A stretch of 64,000 nucleotides of DNA from NCBI RefSeq assembly GCF_900590885.1, contig NZ_UUON01000048.1, forward strand, positions 310,001-374,000, given 5' to 3'. How positions within the stretch are numbered: position 1 is the stretch's first letter; every line of letters starts with the position of its first letter. A program made the translations under genes and the position numbers. The notes under the pieces were generated by a model that did not search any database, was not told the origin of the DNA, and was given only the letters and a program-made list of their open reading frames with translations. Shown in pieces: positions 55,950 to 64,000 of the stretch. The DNA comes from Pseudomonas viridiflava (GTDB taxonomy: Bacteria > Pseudomonadota > Gammaproteobacteria > Pseudomonadales > Pseudomonadaceae).

Positions 55950-57266
55950 ATGGCCCAGGTATCCATCGTGGATGTTGAAATGCTCGACCAACTGCAGGAC
56001 CGGCTTGGCGACGTTTGCGAAAGCCAGGCGCAGGAAGCGAGCGTCGTTCTGCAGCGCCTGCAGGTATTTCATGATCAGGCTTTGAGGGAAGTCCAGGCCA
56101 GCACTGGCTTGCTGGAACAGGCGCAGGAGTTGGAAAGCACCCATGAAGAACAACAAGCCCATGCTTCGCGAGATCTCGACCAAGCGCAGTCCAGGGTGAA
56201 CGAGGCTTCACTGGCACTATACGCCTGCGAAGCCAACCGGGCGGTTCATGACGATTGTGCCTATCACTGCGCCGGCGAAGAACAGGATCAGGCTCAGGCC
56301 GAACAAGCCATGGCGGAGGCGGTGCAGGATCTCACCCAAGCGCAGCAGGACCTGGCGGCAGCAGTATCCCTGCGCGTCTTGATGCAGGGTCGCCTGGAGA
56401 AAAGCCGTCAGGTACTGGCAGTCCATGACAGTACCGCAGAGGCCGTGCAGCACGAGTTGGGCGCGCGCCTGGCGGCTTGTCTCGAGTTGCTGGCACAACT
56501 GCGAACACGGGTAGCCCATGCGAACCGTGCGCTTGAGCAGTACCTGGAGATGAATCCCGGTGCGGCGCAGTTTCGCGACTGGCTACGCTGGGTGCCCATG
56601 GGTGGCCAACCGATTACGCCGGATCAGTTGGCACAACGCATGAACCTCTCGTCGCCGGCACAGCAGGCTTTCATGGATTACCTGACCCGGCGCGACCCCG
56701 ACATGCAACGTTTACTGGGGCGATACCGAGCCGAACACGGCCGCTGCGAGAGCGCGCTTGAGCTGCACAAACTGCAATTGAAGGTGCGTAAGCACCTGAG
56801 CGGGTTGTACGCTGAGAAGGTGGTGGAGTATGCGCTGCGGCCGGTCGCTCGAGTGGTCCGCACGCAGCAGCGTACCGAATTTGAAGGTGGGCGTTATACC
56901 AAAACAGATCTGGTTTTCAGCGAGCTGACGGTTCCGGTGATCCTCGGCCGTGGCAAAGGAATGGCGGCTCCCGTCGGCGGCTCCATCGCCGTCGAGGTCA
57001 AGTGTGGCAAGGCGCCTTATCTCTGGGCGCAGCGCGAGCACATGCAGTTCCAGGCCGGCGGCCACCAGCAGGCCTCTGCCTCTATGACAATCTGCTCGCG
57101 GGATATTCGCCAGTTGTCGCCTGAGCAGCAAGCCCGGTTACGCCAGTCGTTGCGAGAGAGTGGATCGCCGTTGATCGGCATGTTGCCGTACAAGCAGGAA
57201 ATCGATGAGTTGTGTTGGGGCAGTGTCTGCACACAGAAGGTGGAAGAGGGGGCGCACGATGATTGA
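55950..57266 (+). CDS. Coiled-coil protein with a PD-(D/E)XK-like C-terminus
   Basis: A 438-residue protein. Residues 5-200 are Gln/Glu/Ala-rich coiled coil (for example QDLTQAQQDLAAA). The middle, to about 300, is helical. Residues 300-438 show TKTDLVF (D320), then IAVEVKCGKA (E349, K351), then QFQAGGHQQA, which fits a PD-(D/E)XK nuclease core. The N-terminal coiled coil next to a WXG-like gene resembles secreted-effector adaptors, so it may be an effector or an internal nuclease. It overlaps the next gene by 8 bp. Confidence 0.6.
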   Translation: MAQVSIVDVEMLDQLQDRLGDVCESQAQEASVVLQRLQVFHDQALREVQASTGLLEQAQELESTHEEQQAHASRDLDQAQSRVNEASLALYACEANRAVHDDCAYHCAGEEQDQAQAEQAMAEAVQDLTQAQQDLAAAVSLRVLMQGRLEKSRQVLAVHDSTAEAVQHELGARLAACLELLAQLRTRVAHANRALEQYLEMNPGAAQFRDWLRWVPMGGQPITPDQLAQRMNLSSPAQQAFMDYLTRRDPDMQRLLGRYRAEHGRCESALELHKLQLKVRKHLSGLYAEKVVEYALRPVARVVRTQQRTEFEGGRYTKTDLVFSELTVPVILGRGKGMAAPVGGSIAVEVKCGKAPYLWAQREHMQFQAGGHQQASASMTICSRDIRQLSPEQQARLRQSLRESGSPLIGMLPYKQEIDELCWGSVCTQKVEEGAHDD

Positions 57267-57648
57267 GTTCACCCTGATATCAGAGGAGCTGCTGGAATCG
57301 GTTCAAGAGCTGGTCCTTGAGCTGGAAAGCGCCGTGACGCGCGCGCAGTTCGAGCGTAGCGACGAACTGGCTGATGCCTTGCGCGCATTGCTGCAAAGCC
57401 AATCGCGGGCCTGTCTGGCGGAGGAGCCCTGGCAAGCGCTTGAACAGTGTCTGCGCCGGCGCCTTCCCGGCTATGTCCCGGGTTACCTGGTGGAGCCATC
57501 ATTGGCCGGCGAGTTGAACCAATGTCTCGGCCAGTCGACGACGCTGCCATTGCCAGCATTGCTCGCGCGGGCCTCGGCTGAAGGTTGTTATGTGCTGCAG
57601 TTGCCACTGGATGGTGAAGACCCGCTCGAGGCGACACAACAACCATGA
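57259..57648 (+). CDS. Unknown helical protein of the accessory operon
   Basis: A 129-residue mostly helical protein starting MIEFTLISEELLESVQELVLE. It overlaps the nuclease-like gene by 8 bp and the next gene by 4 bp. It is acidic and has no recognisable domain. Its place just after the putative nuclease is where an immunity protein or chaperone would be, but nothing in the sequence proves that. Confidence 0.55.
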   Translation: MIEFTLISEELLESVQELVLELESAVTRAQFERSDELADALRALLQSQSRACLAEEPWQALEQCLRRRLPGYVPGYLVEPSLAGELNQCLGQSTTLPLPALLARASAEGCYVLQLPLDGEDPLEATQQP

Positions 57649-57890
57649 CGCTCTTCGACGTCTCCCATCGAGATCTGTTGCGAGCCCTGGCAGCGTTTCC
57701 TGGCGCCGAAGGCGATGCCTTTCAGGCGTCCTTGTATAACGATCTGCTGGCACCGTTCCTGAACGAAGCGGTGGCGCTGCAGACGCTCGGGCAGGAATCC
57801 GAGCACCACCTGCAAGCGGTGACGCGCAGCCTGGAAGAGATCGTGGATCAACACCGACCCGCTAATCAATGGATGAACTTTTGGTCATGA
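57645..57890 (+). CDS. Small unknown protein of the accessory operon
   Basis: An 81-residue helical protein starting MTLFDVSHRDLLRALAAFPG, ATGA-overlapping both its neighbours. No domain is recognised. Close coupling to the FtsK-like gene suggests a stoichiometric partner. Confidence 0.6.
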   Translation: MTLFDVSHRDLLRALAAFPGAEGDAFQASLYNDLLAPFLNEAVALQTLGQESEHHLQAVTRSLEEIVDQHRPANQWMNFWS

Positions 57891-60610
57891 CGATGACATT
57901 CTCGCCACCACCGCACGCCATTCAAGACATGCCCACGGCGCAAGCATTGAGCCAGGCATGTGCTGCCCTGGAGCAGAGCGTTGCCGAACGGGCCGCCCGT
58001 CACACCGACTTGCGCGCTGAAGAGCAGCAATGTGTGAGCGGTTTCAACCAATCGACTGCCTCGGTCGCGCAAGCTCGGGTATTACGCCAGCGCTACGACG
58101 AAGCACAAGCGTCGATCCAGGCCCGATCGAGGGCATCCGAAGCACGGTTCCGTGATCAATGGCGCGAGGCGCTCGAGGCGATCGACCTGTTATGCAAATG
58201 CGTGCGTGCCCACCAGCCATTTTTCAGCGAACTGGGGGCCGTACTGCCGCCACCGGCGTCGGGAATGCCTGGCGCCTTGGTCAGCGGTCGCGTGCGTCTT
58301 AGCTATGCCAACTGGCAGGGGGTCGTGCCGCGATTGCTGCCATTCCCCTTCACGCAGGCACTGCGTTTCACGGCCGGGGACGAGGAGTCGCTGGCAATGA
58401 TGCGCCAACTCCTGTTGCGCCTGCTGGTCAGTTTGCCGCCCGGCGGCTTGCGTGTGGTGGCGTGCGATCCGCTGCGGCTGGGTGCCGCGCTCTCCGACTT
58501 CCTGCCGCTGCTGGAACAGCCAGCACTGTTCCCCGATGCCCGGGTGCTGAGCCGTGCAGGCGATATTGAGAACGCGCTGTCACGCGAGTTCCAGCAACTG
58601 GAGCAGATCATCCAGCATCGCCTGGGCGATACCCATGAAGACTGGGCCACCTACAATCGCCGGAATCCGGACGCACCATTGCCCTTCACCGTGTTGATCA
58701 TCCAGGACGCACCGGCGCAGTTGACCGGGGAAAGTCTGTGGTACCTGGAGCGGTTGCTGGCCGAAGGCCCGCGTTGCGGCGTCCTCACTCTGATCTCCGT
58801 GTGCGAAGAGGAGTTCAAGGATCAACACAAGCGTTTGCAGGATGCGGTGATGCGCCATGCCACGCCGATGATGAGCCTGATTGCGCCGGCGCGCGGGGCC
58901 TCGTCCTTTTTGAGCCGCACCGAGGAACGCGAGCCGTGGCCCGCGGTTGACAAGCTGCAATTGGCGGTCCGGGCTCTGAGTGAGCGCTATCGCCAATCCA
59001 GCGCTCAGGGCAAGGGCTTTGCTGGCTTGTTCGATGCCAGTGGTTTCTGGGTAGGCAGTACTGAACAAGGAATTGCCGTTCCGGTGGGTTGGCGCGAAGA
59101 CGGCCAAGTGGCCTCGTTCGAACTGAGCAGCGCCAGTCATGCCTATCACGCGTTGATTGCCGGCCGTACCGGCTCCGGAAAAAGCAATTTTCTGCATGTG
59201 CTGATTCATTCGCTCTGCCACGGCTATTCACCCGACGAGGTGCGCCTCTTTCTTCTCGATTACAAGGAAGGCATCGAGTTCAGCGTTTACGCCGATCCAC
59301 CGTTGCCCCACGCAGCGTTGGTGGCTGTGCAGGCCAGCGCCGAATACGGTCTGAGCGTACTGCGTCACCTGAACGAGGAAATGGCCCAGCGCGGCGCCAG
59401 TTTCAAGGTCCACGGCGTCACGGACCTGGCCGGCTATCGCCAGGCGGTCCAGGGGCCCATGCCGCGGTGGGTAATGATCGTCGACGAGTTCCAGGGACTG
59501 TTTGCCGGTGATCGCCAGCACATCGCCGAGGTGGAGTCGCTGCTTAACCGGCTGCTGCGCCAGGGGCGCAGTTTCGGCATCCATCTGGTGCTGGCGACCC
59601 AGACGCTCAAGGGGATCGATGCGCTGCAGAAAAGCGAATTTGTCTCGCAAATCGGCATGCGCGTTTGTCTGGCCTGCACCGAAGACGACTCGCGAATCAT
59701 CCTGAGCAATTCAAACCTGGCAGGCGCGGGCCTGAGTGGGCCACCCCATGCCATTCTCAATGCCAGTCAGGGCGAGCGTTCGGCCAATTGCCAGGTGCAG
59801 GTGCCGCTGGCGCACATGCAAGCCCGCCGCGAGCGCCTGGCCGAGTTCAATGCACACGCCGCGCAGCGTGGTTTTGACGCATCAACCCGGGTGTTCGACG
59901 GCATGCAGCGCCCTCGGTTGCCACAGCCGCGAGATTTTCGGGTGCAGGGGAGCAATGGCGACCTGGAGTTACTGTTAGGTGAGGAGGCCACGTTTGCCGC
60001 CTTGCCCTGGCGTTGCCAGCTGGAGGCGCGTGCGGGTGCCAACCTTTTGCTGATGGGCCGCGACGATCAGATGCGCGCCCAATTGCTACGCGCCTTGCTG
60101 CACAGCCTTGCCGGGAACCCGAGCCTGGAATCGCTGCTGTATTTCGATGCCGCCGACAATGGGCATGACCGGGTCTGGTTCGCCGATTTACCCGCCGGCC
60201 TGCCGTGGCGGGTCGAGCGTGAGGACTGGGACGCCAACAGCGACGGCTTTTTCGAGCCTCCGGCGAAGGGCTTTCGCAAGGTCCTGTTGATCGATACGCT
60301 CGACTGCAGCCGGTTTACCCAGGAGTCATTCAAGCCGCTGCTCACCGACCGCGCGCGTCAGGGGATCCACGTGATTCTCCTGACCGCCCAGTACCGTGGG
60401 TTGCCAACCCTGGTGATGAACGCTTTTGAGCGTCGGCTGGGGTTCAGCCTCAGCGATGAAGAGGCCGGTTCGCTGTTGTCCTCGGCCATAGGACAGAGGG
60501 TACAGGGGCTGGACGCACCTCATCGGGCGCTGTACGCCGATCTGGGTCGCGGTGAACGGGTCTGGCTGAGTCCTTATGGCAATGCGCACGACTGCTCCTC
60601 GATTGAATAA
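57887..60610 (+). CDS. Soluble FtsK/SpoIIIE-type ATPase
   Basis: A 907-residue protein. Residues 10-90 are coiled coil, 100-400 a helical/mixed region, 400-640 a canonical FtsK/SpoIIIE domain with Walker A AGRTGSGKS (425-433), LFLLDYKEGIEFSVY, and Walker B WVMIVDEF (D533/E534). A second ATPase-like domain at about 700-880 has LLLMGRDDQMRAQLL in place of a P loop and VLLIDTLDC (799-807) in place of Walker B, so it is probably inactive. No transmembrane helix is seen. Tandem domains with a degenerate later copy recall EccC/EssC. I start at 57887 because its ATGA overlaps the preceding stop. Confidence 0.85.
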   Translation: MTMTFSPPPHAIQDMPTAQALSQACAALEQSVAERAARHTDLRAEEQQCVSGFNQSTASVAQARVLRQRYDEAQASIQARSRASEARFRDQWREALEAIDLLCKCVRAHQPFFSELGAVLPPPASGMPGALVSGRVRLSYANWQGVVPRLLPFPFTQALRFTAGDEESLAMMRQLLLRLLVSLPPGGLRVVACDPLRLGAALSDFLPLLEQPALFPDARVLSRAGDIENALSREFQQLEQIIQHRLGDTHEDWATYNRRNPDAPLPFTVLIIQDAPAQLTGESLWYLERLLAEGPRCGVLTLISVCEEEFKDQHKRLQDAVMRHATPMMSLIAPARGASSFLSRTEEREPWPAVDKLQLAVRALSERYRQSSAQGKGFAGLFDASGFWVGSTEQGIAVPVGWREDGQVASFELSSASHAYHALIAGRTGSGKSNFLHVLIHSLCHGYSPDEVRLFLLDYKEGIEFSVYADPPLPHAALVAVQASAEYGLSVLRHLNEEMAQRGASFKVHGVTDLAGYRQAVQGPMPRWVMIVDEFQGLFAGDRQHIAEVESLLNRLLRQGRSFGIHLVLATQTLKGIDALQKSEFVSQIGMRVCLACTEDDSRIILSNSNLAGAGLSGPPHAILNASQGERSANCQVQVPLAHMQARRERLAEFNAHAAQRGFDASTRVFDGMQRPRLPQPRDFRVQGSNGDLELLLGEEATFAALPWRCQLEARAGANLLLMGRDDQMRAQLLRALLHSLAGNPSLESLLYFDAADNGHDRVWFADLPAGLPWRVEREDWDANSDGFFEPPAKGFRKVLLIDTLDCSRFTQESFKPLLTDRARQGIHVILLTAQYRGLPTLVMNAFERRLGFSLSDEEAGSLLSSAIGQRVQGLDAPHRALYADLGRGERVWLSPYGNAHDCSSIE

Positions 60611-60620
60611 GGACATTTTG

Positions 60621-61202
60621 ATGACGACTCAAGGCCTGTGTGTAGTGCTCGACACCAGCGGCAGCATGAATGAGATGGGTAAGATCGAAACCGCTCTGTA
60701 CCTGCTCGGTTATCTGTTCCAAAGCATGGATTACGTCGATCCAGTACCACCTTTTACGCGACTGTGCTGGCTGGATGGAGGTTGTCCGGCCAACAGGGGC
60801 GAATGGCACCCCCAGGCCTTGGTACCGGTGTTGGCGGCTGACGGCGGGGCATTCTCTACGGCGCTGTTCGAAGCCCTTGAGGAGGAAATAGCCTCACATG
60901 CCTGCGGAGCCATTGTGGTGCTCAGTGATGGCGGCTTTGCCGTTGCTCCGTGGCAGCGCTGGTTGCGCGACTGCCCGGTGCCGGTCCACGCGGTAATGAT
61001 CGGCGCCGACAGCCAGGAGGCGCAACTGCGCAAGCTCTTTGGCAAGGACGCGGTGTTTCAGGCCGAAGCGATTGACCAGGCATGGCGTTATTGGCCGGTG
61101 CGAGGCGCTGCGGAAGCCAGGCCTCCGGCCTCATTCAACGACGCCCTGGCATTTGTCACCGCCGGCGGGGTTGAAATCTCCACCGATGATGATTGGAACT
61201 GA
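60621..61202 (+). CDS. Second vWA-domain protein
   Basis: A 193-residue vWA protein: LCVVLDTSGSMNEMGKIE carries DxSxS, and IVVLSDGGFAVAP the later Asp. It differs from the first vWA by an insertion (CWLDGGCPANRGEWHP). It starts 10 bp after the FtsK gene and ends 3 bp before the kinase gene, mirroring TerY-kinase pairs. Confidence 0.82.
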   Translation: MTTQGLCVVLDTSGSMNEMGKIETALYLLGYLFQSMDYVDPVPPFTRLCWLDGGCPANRGEWHPQALVPVLAADGGAFSTALFEALEEEIASHACGAIVVLSDGGFAVAPWQRWLRDCPVPVHAVMIGADSQEAQLRKLFGKDAVFQAEAIDQAWRYWPVRGAAEARPPASFNDALAFVTAGGVEISTDDDWN

Positions 61203-61205
61203 CTG

Positions 61206-62675
61206 ATGACGCGCAAGGACGACGTGCAATACGACGATGAATTTCACAATGTCTATCGCCTGGCCAGTGAATTGGGTCGTGGTGCTCAAGGGCAGGTGTG
61301 GCGTACCCGCGACAAGGACGTTGCCATTAAGTTGGTGCTCGAAGACGAGTTACCGGTAACCGACAGCCATCGTCGCGAAGCCTATGCCAAGCGAATTCGC
61401 CGACTGCGCAGCTTGCCGATCCCGGCGGGGTTGCCGTTGGCCGGGCCTGCCGCTTTGCTCAAGACAGTGGCGGGCTATGCCATGAACCTGTTGGAAGACA
61501 TGCAGCCGTTCCAGCGCCTGCTGCCCGATGCCGCGCGTAGCGCCGAGATTTGCGCCGACCGGATCCCGGCTTGGTTGCAGGGCTTGTATGCCAAGGACCC
61601 GGCGGCGGCCGCACGCTTGGTGCATTACCGCGACCAGGGCGCCTTGCGCCGGCGCCTGGCGGTGTTAGGCCAGTGTGCAGCCGTGCTCGCCCGCCTGCAT
61701 GCAAGCGGTCTGGTTTATGGTGACCTGTCGCCGGGCAATGTGTTCCTTTCCCTACAGCCGGGTAATGACCATGTCTGGTTTATTGATGCAGACAATCTGC
61801 GCTTTGTTTCGCACAAAGCCACCGACGCCTGCTACACCCCGCGCTACGGCGCCCCGGAAGTGGTCCAGGGGCGGGCCGGCAGTGACTTCAAGACCGATAC
61901 CCATGCGTTGGCGACACTGGTGTTCTACCTGTTGAGCCTGCTGCACCCCTTCATCGGCGACCTGGTCGAAGCCGGCGACTGGGCCGCCGATGGGAACGAG
62001 GCAGACGCCGAGGCCCGGGCATTGGCCGGGGAATTGCCCTGGGTCGACGACCGGCATGATGAGCGAAACGCCACCCGCAACGGCTTGCCGCGACAATTGG
62101 TGCTGACACCCGCCTTGCAGTGGCTTTGCGAGGGCACATTCGGCCCTGGCCGCACCGAGCCGCAACGGCGACCTGCAAGCCTGCACTGGCCGCAGGCGCT
62201 AGCCAGGGCACAGGATGGCTGCGTGCAATGCGCGGCCTGCGCGATGGACTATTTTGCCGGTACCTGGCCTGCCTGTCCCTACTGTACTGCGCCGCTACCT
62301 GTGGTGTTCACTTGCCACGCGTGGCGCTGGCCCGGCGATCCCTGCGAACAACCCCATTGGACATTCCGACACGAACTGCCGGAGCTAGACGCTGTGTTGA
62401 ATTTGCCGGCGCGCCTGTTCCAACCGTTCACCTTTGATGGGCATGCTAAGCCGCTGTTCCAACTGACCCGGCTCGGCGATGACTTTCTGCTGGAGCCCGC
62501 CCAAGAGCTGGAGTTACTCCTTGAACTGGCGCTGCCTCACCGCCACGGCGGCGCCTTCCGGCCTTTCACCACATGTCGCTTCAGCCGCGCCGAGTTGCGT
62601 GAAGGCTTTTTCCTGTTTGTCCCGGGGCCGCTCGCCAGGCTTGTTCATTGCACGCTTCAGGAGCTCATGGCATGA
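61206..62675 (+). CDS. Kinase-like protein with zinc ribbon
   Basis: A 489-residue protein. Residues 15-270 form a protein-kinase fold: GRGAQGQV (24-31), VAIK (K42), YGDLSPGN (D173, N178), with DADN at 194-197 where DFG is usual, and GAPEVVQG for the APE region. Residues 335-365 hold a zinc ribbon (C339, C342 or C345, C357, C360). A C-terminal beta-rich domain follows. Catalytic residues are mostly kept, so it may be active. It overlaps the next gene by four bases and follows a vWA gene, like TerY-P kinases. Confidence 0.8.
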   Translation: MTRKDDVQYDDEFHNVYRLASELGRGAQGQVWRTRDKDVAIKLVLEDELPVTDSHRREAYAKRIRRLRSLPIPAGLPLAGPAALLKTVAGYAMNLLEDMQPFQRLLPDAARSAEICADRIPAWLQGLYAKDPAAAARLVHYRDQGALRRRLAVLGQCAAVLARLHASGLVYGDLSPGNVFLSLQPGNDHVWFIDADNLRFVSHKATDACYTPRYGAPEVVQGRAGSDFKTDTHALATLVFYLLSLLHPFIGDLVEAGDWAADGNEADAEARALAGELPWVDDRHDERNATRNGLPRQLVLTPALQWLCEGTFGPGRTEPQRRPASLHWPQALARAQDGCVQCAACAMDYFAGTWPACPYCTAPLPVVFTCHAWRWPGDPCEQPHWTFRHELPELDAVLNLPARLFQPFTFDGHAKPLFQLTRLGDDFLLEPAQELELLLELALPHRHGGAFRPFTTCRFSRAELREGFFLFVPGPLARLVHCTLQELMA

Positions 62676-64000
62676 AGCCAGGCGATATTTCTGCGTCGTT
62701 TTCCATCGACTTTTACACCCAGTTGCTGGATGCCGGGCACGGCCTAGTCAGCGGGCCTGCGCACCTGTATCTGTCGCCATTGCCCGATGAGGTCTACTTG
62801 GCGCAACAGGGCCGTTCCCTTCGTGCACGTATCACCAACCGCAAGATTCACCGGCAGCTCTACCAGCACCTGGGCCGGGGAGGCGCGAACCTGGTGTTCA
62901 TCAAACTCACCCGTCAACCGGACCGCGTGCAGGGCATGGCGCACTTCTTCTTCGGTGATATGTTGGAGCTTGGCGACCTGGACATTGTGCTCGATGACGA
63001 CAGTGTCGAAGCCGCTAAAAAAACGGGCTTGAACGATGTCCCCCAGCGCCTGACCAAACTGCTGACCGCGTTGTGCACCCTGGAAACGGAAAAGTCCTGG
63101 TTCATGATCGTGCCCCAGGAGACCACGACCGCTGACGCTACTGTGATGGAGCGTGGTTTCTACCTGCAGGCGCCGGGTCTGAAAATCCTGGTGGCTGCGC
63201 AAAGGACAGCCGAAGGGCAGATCTGGCGTGCCAAGCGTTTTGTCCTCGACCCAGGTGGGCGTGATGGCCAGGCCATTCGCCTGGCCAGCGGCCGCCTGCT
63301 CTTTACCGATCAGACCAATGCGGCGCTGGTCCGCAGTCATGCTGCCCAAGCGATCGAGAAGCTGTTGCAGGATGGCAGTGGCTATCTGCGGATGTGGGAC
63401 CGTTACGGCGATGAGGAGGGAAGGCAGTTGCTTGAGCAAGCCCGGGAAGTAGGGGGCTTACGCCTCAAGCCGGGCGGCGAAGCGGTCGGCGGCGGGTCAC
63501 GCTTTTACTTTGCCGAGCCGGGCGACAAGCCCGCCCTGGTTGCTGGAGACCGTGTGCAGTTGGTGGATGAATTGCCTGAGTACTTGGCCAATCCGGACTT
63601 GAGTTGGGAGCAGTATCGTGCGGATGTGTCCACCCGGTTCGCACAGGATCGCAGTACACGAAGCGCCGACACCAAGGCAGTTCCCGATCAGGGGCCTGCT
63701 CTCAAGGTTCTGGCCGTGGATATACACGGCATCACACTGGAGGACACTCCGGCGCAACAGTCCGGCAAGTGCGTGGTGCTCTCCCTGGGCGGCGATGAAA
63801 CCCAGATCGTCCGCCGCGAAAAGGCTCGGCAAAAAGTGCTGCAAGGCACGGGCGGCATGCCCTATCTTGGGATGATCATCGAAGAAAACGGTCGCCCACC
63901 GCGTTGCGCGCAGGTCGCAGAGTTCGAGGCGCTGACGCCCTTCGTACGCGATAAAGTCTTTCGCCAGCCACCCACCTGTGTCCAAGAACAGGCGATCCGT
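62672..64000 (+). CDS. Large protein with the start of a probable SF1 helicase, cut by the window end
   Basis: The first 443 residues are visible, starting MKPGDISASFSIDFYTQ. The N-terminal part is mixed alpha/beta with no named domain. The last residues read FRQPPTCVQEQAIR, resembling the Q motif just before motif I of UPF1/DNA2-type superfamily 1 helicases; the P loop would fall outside. It begins inside the kinase stop (ATGA). It may be the DNA- or RNA-processing part of the cluster. Confidence 0.55.
   Translation, partial: MKPGDISASFSIDFYTQLLDAGHGLVSGPAHLYLSPLPDEVYLAQQGRSLRARITNRKIHRQLYQHLGRGGANLVFIKLTRQPDRVQGMAHFFFGDMLELGDLDIVLDDDSVEAAKKTGLNDVPQRLTKLLTALCTLETEKSWFMIVPQETTTADATVMERGFYLQAPGLKILVAAQRTAEGQIWRAKRFVLDPGGRDGQAIRLASGRLLFTDQTNAALVRSHAAQAIEKLLQDGSGYLRMWDRYGDEEGRQLLEQAREVGGLRLKPGGEAVGGGSRFYFAEPGDKPALVAGDRVQLVDELPEYLANPDLSWEQYRADVSTRFAQDRSTRSADTKAVPDQGPALKVLAVDIHGITLEDTPAQQSGKCVVLSLGGDETQIVRREKARQKVLQGTGGMPYLGMIIEENGRPPRCAQVAEFEALTPFVRDKVFRQPPTCVQEQAIR

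Overview
The window is chromosomal DNA of a Pseudomonas of the fluorescens group. Supporting signs are high-GC, codon-biased coding, repeated REP/REPIN hairpins of the GTGGGAGGGGGCTTGCCCCC type known from P. fluorescens, and long runs of genes in a Pseudomonas core order (fpr-mscL-katB-ankB-radA-mapZ-cstA-yjiX-yjiA-glyA-morA).

Positions 1-8.7 kb hold a secreted alpha/beta hydrolase, a YpfJ-type metallopeptidase, a lipoprotein, a DMT permease, and a quinate/shikimate unit (MFS permease, fused dehydroshikimate dehydratase QuiC, TetR regulator, shikimate dehydrogenase, type II dehydroquinase). A similar palindrome sits upstream of both outward-facing transcription units. From 9-24 kb come a DUF4160/DUF2442 pair, trmA, an NCS2 purine permease, a PaoABC-like molybdoenzyme, an MFS exporter, the cyanide-insensitive oxidase cioAB with its small partner and an upstream ANR box, rlmG, a LuxR solo and fpr. 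From 24-34 kb lie mscL, katB-ankB, radA, mapZ, cstA-yjiX-yjiA and glyA. From 34-52 kb lie morA, ettA, gdhA, a GreA/GreB-like factor, DUF4105 and DUF3015 proteins, an AsrA-like Lon protease, lipoproteins, UPF0114 and an ArnT-like glycosyltransferase.

Core synteny ends after 52.2 kb. A gene-poor, partly AT-rich junction (52.86-54.54 kb) carries a structured leader for a DUF6124 gene, a 45-nt 3' fragment of tRNA-Pro(GGG), another possible tRNA 3' end followed by a terminator, and three different direct-repeat pairs that all have a 12-bp period. I read this as a scar zone of integrase-mediated insertions.

To its right is a tightly overlapping accessory operon that runs off the window (54.98-64.0+ kb). 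It encodes a TerY-like vWA protein, a WXG100-like small protein, a coiled-coil protein with a PD-(D/E)XK-like end, two small helical proteins, a soluble FtsK/SpoIIIE ATPase with a second degenerate ATPase domain, a second vWA protein, a kinase-like protein with a zinc ribbon, and the start of a probable SF1 helicase. This mixes parts of type VII secretion, TerY-kinase stress modules and DNA processing. It is the best candidate here for an undescribed conflict or defence system.
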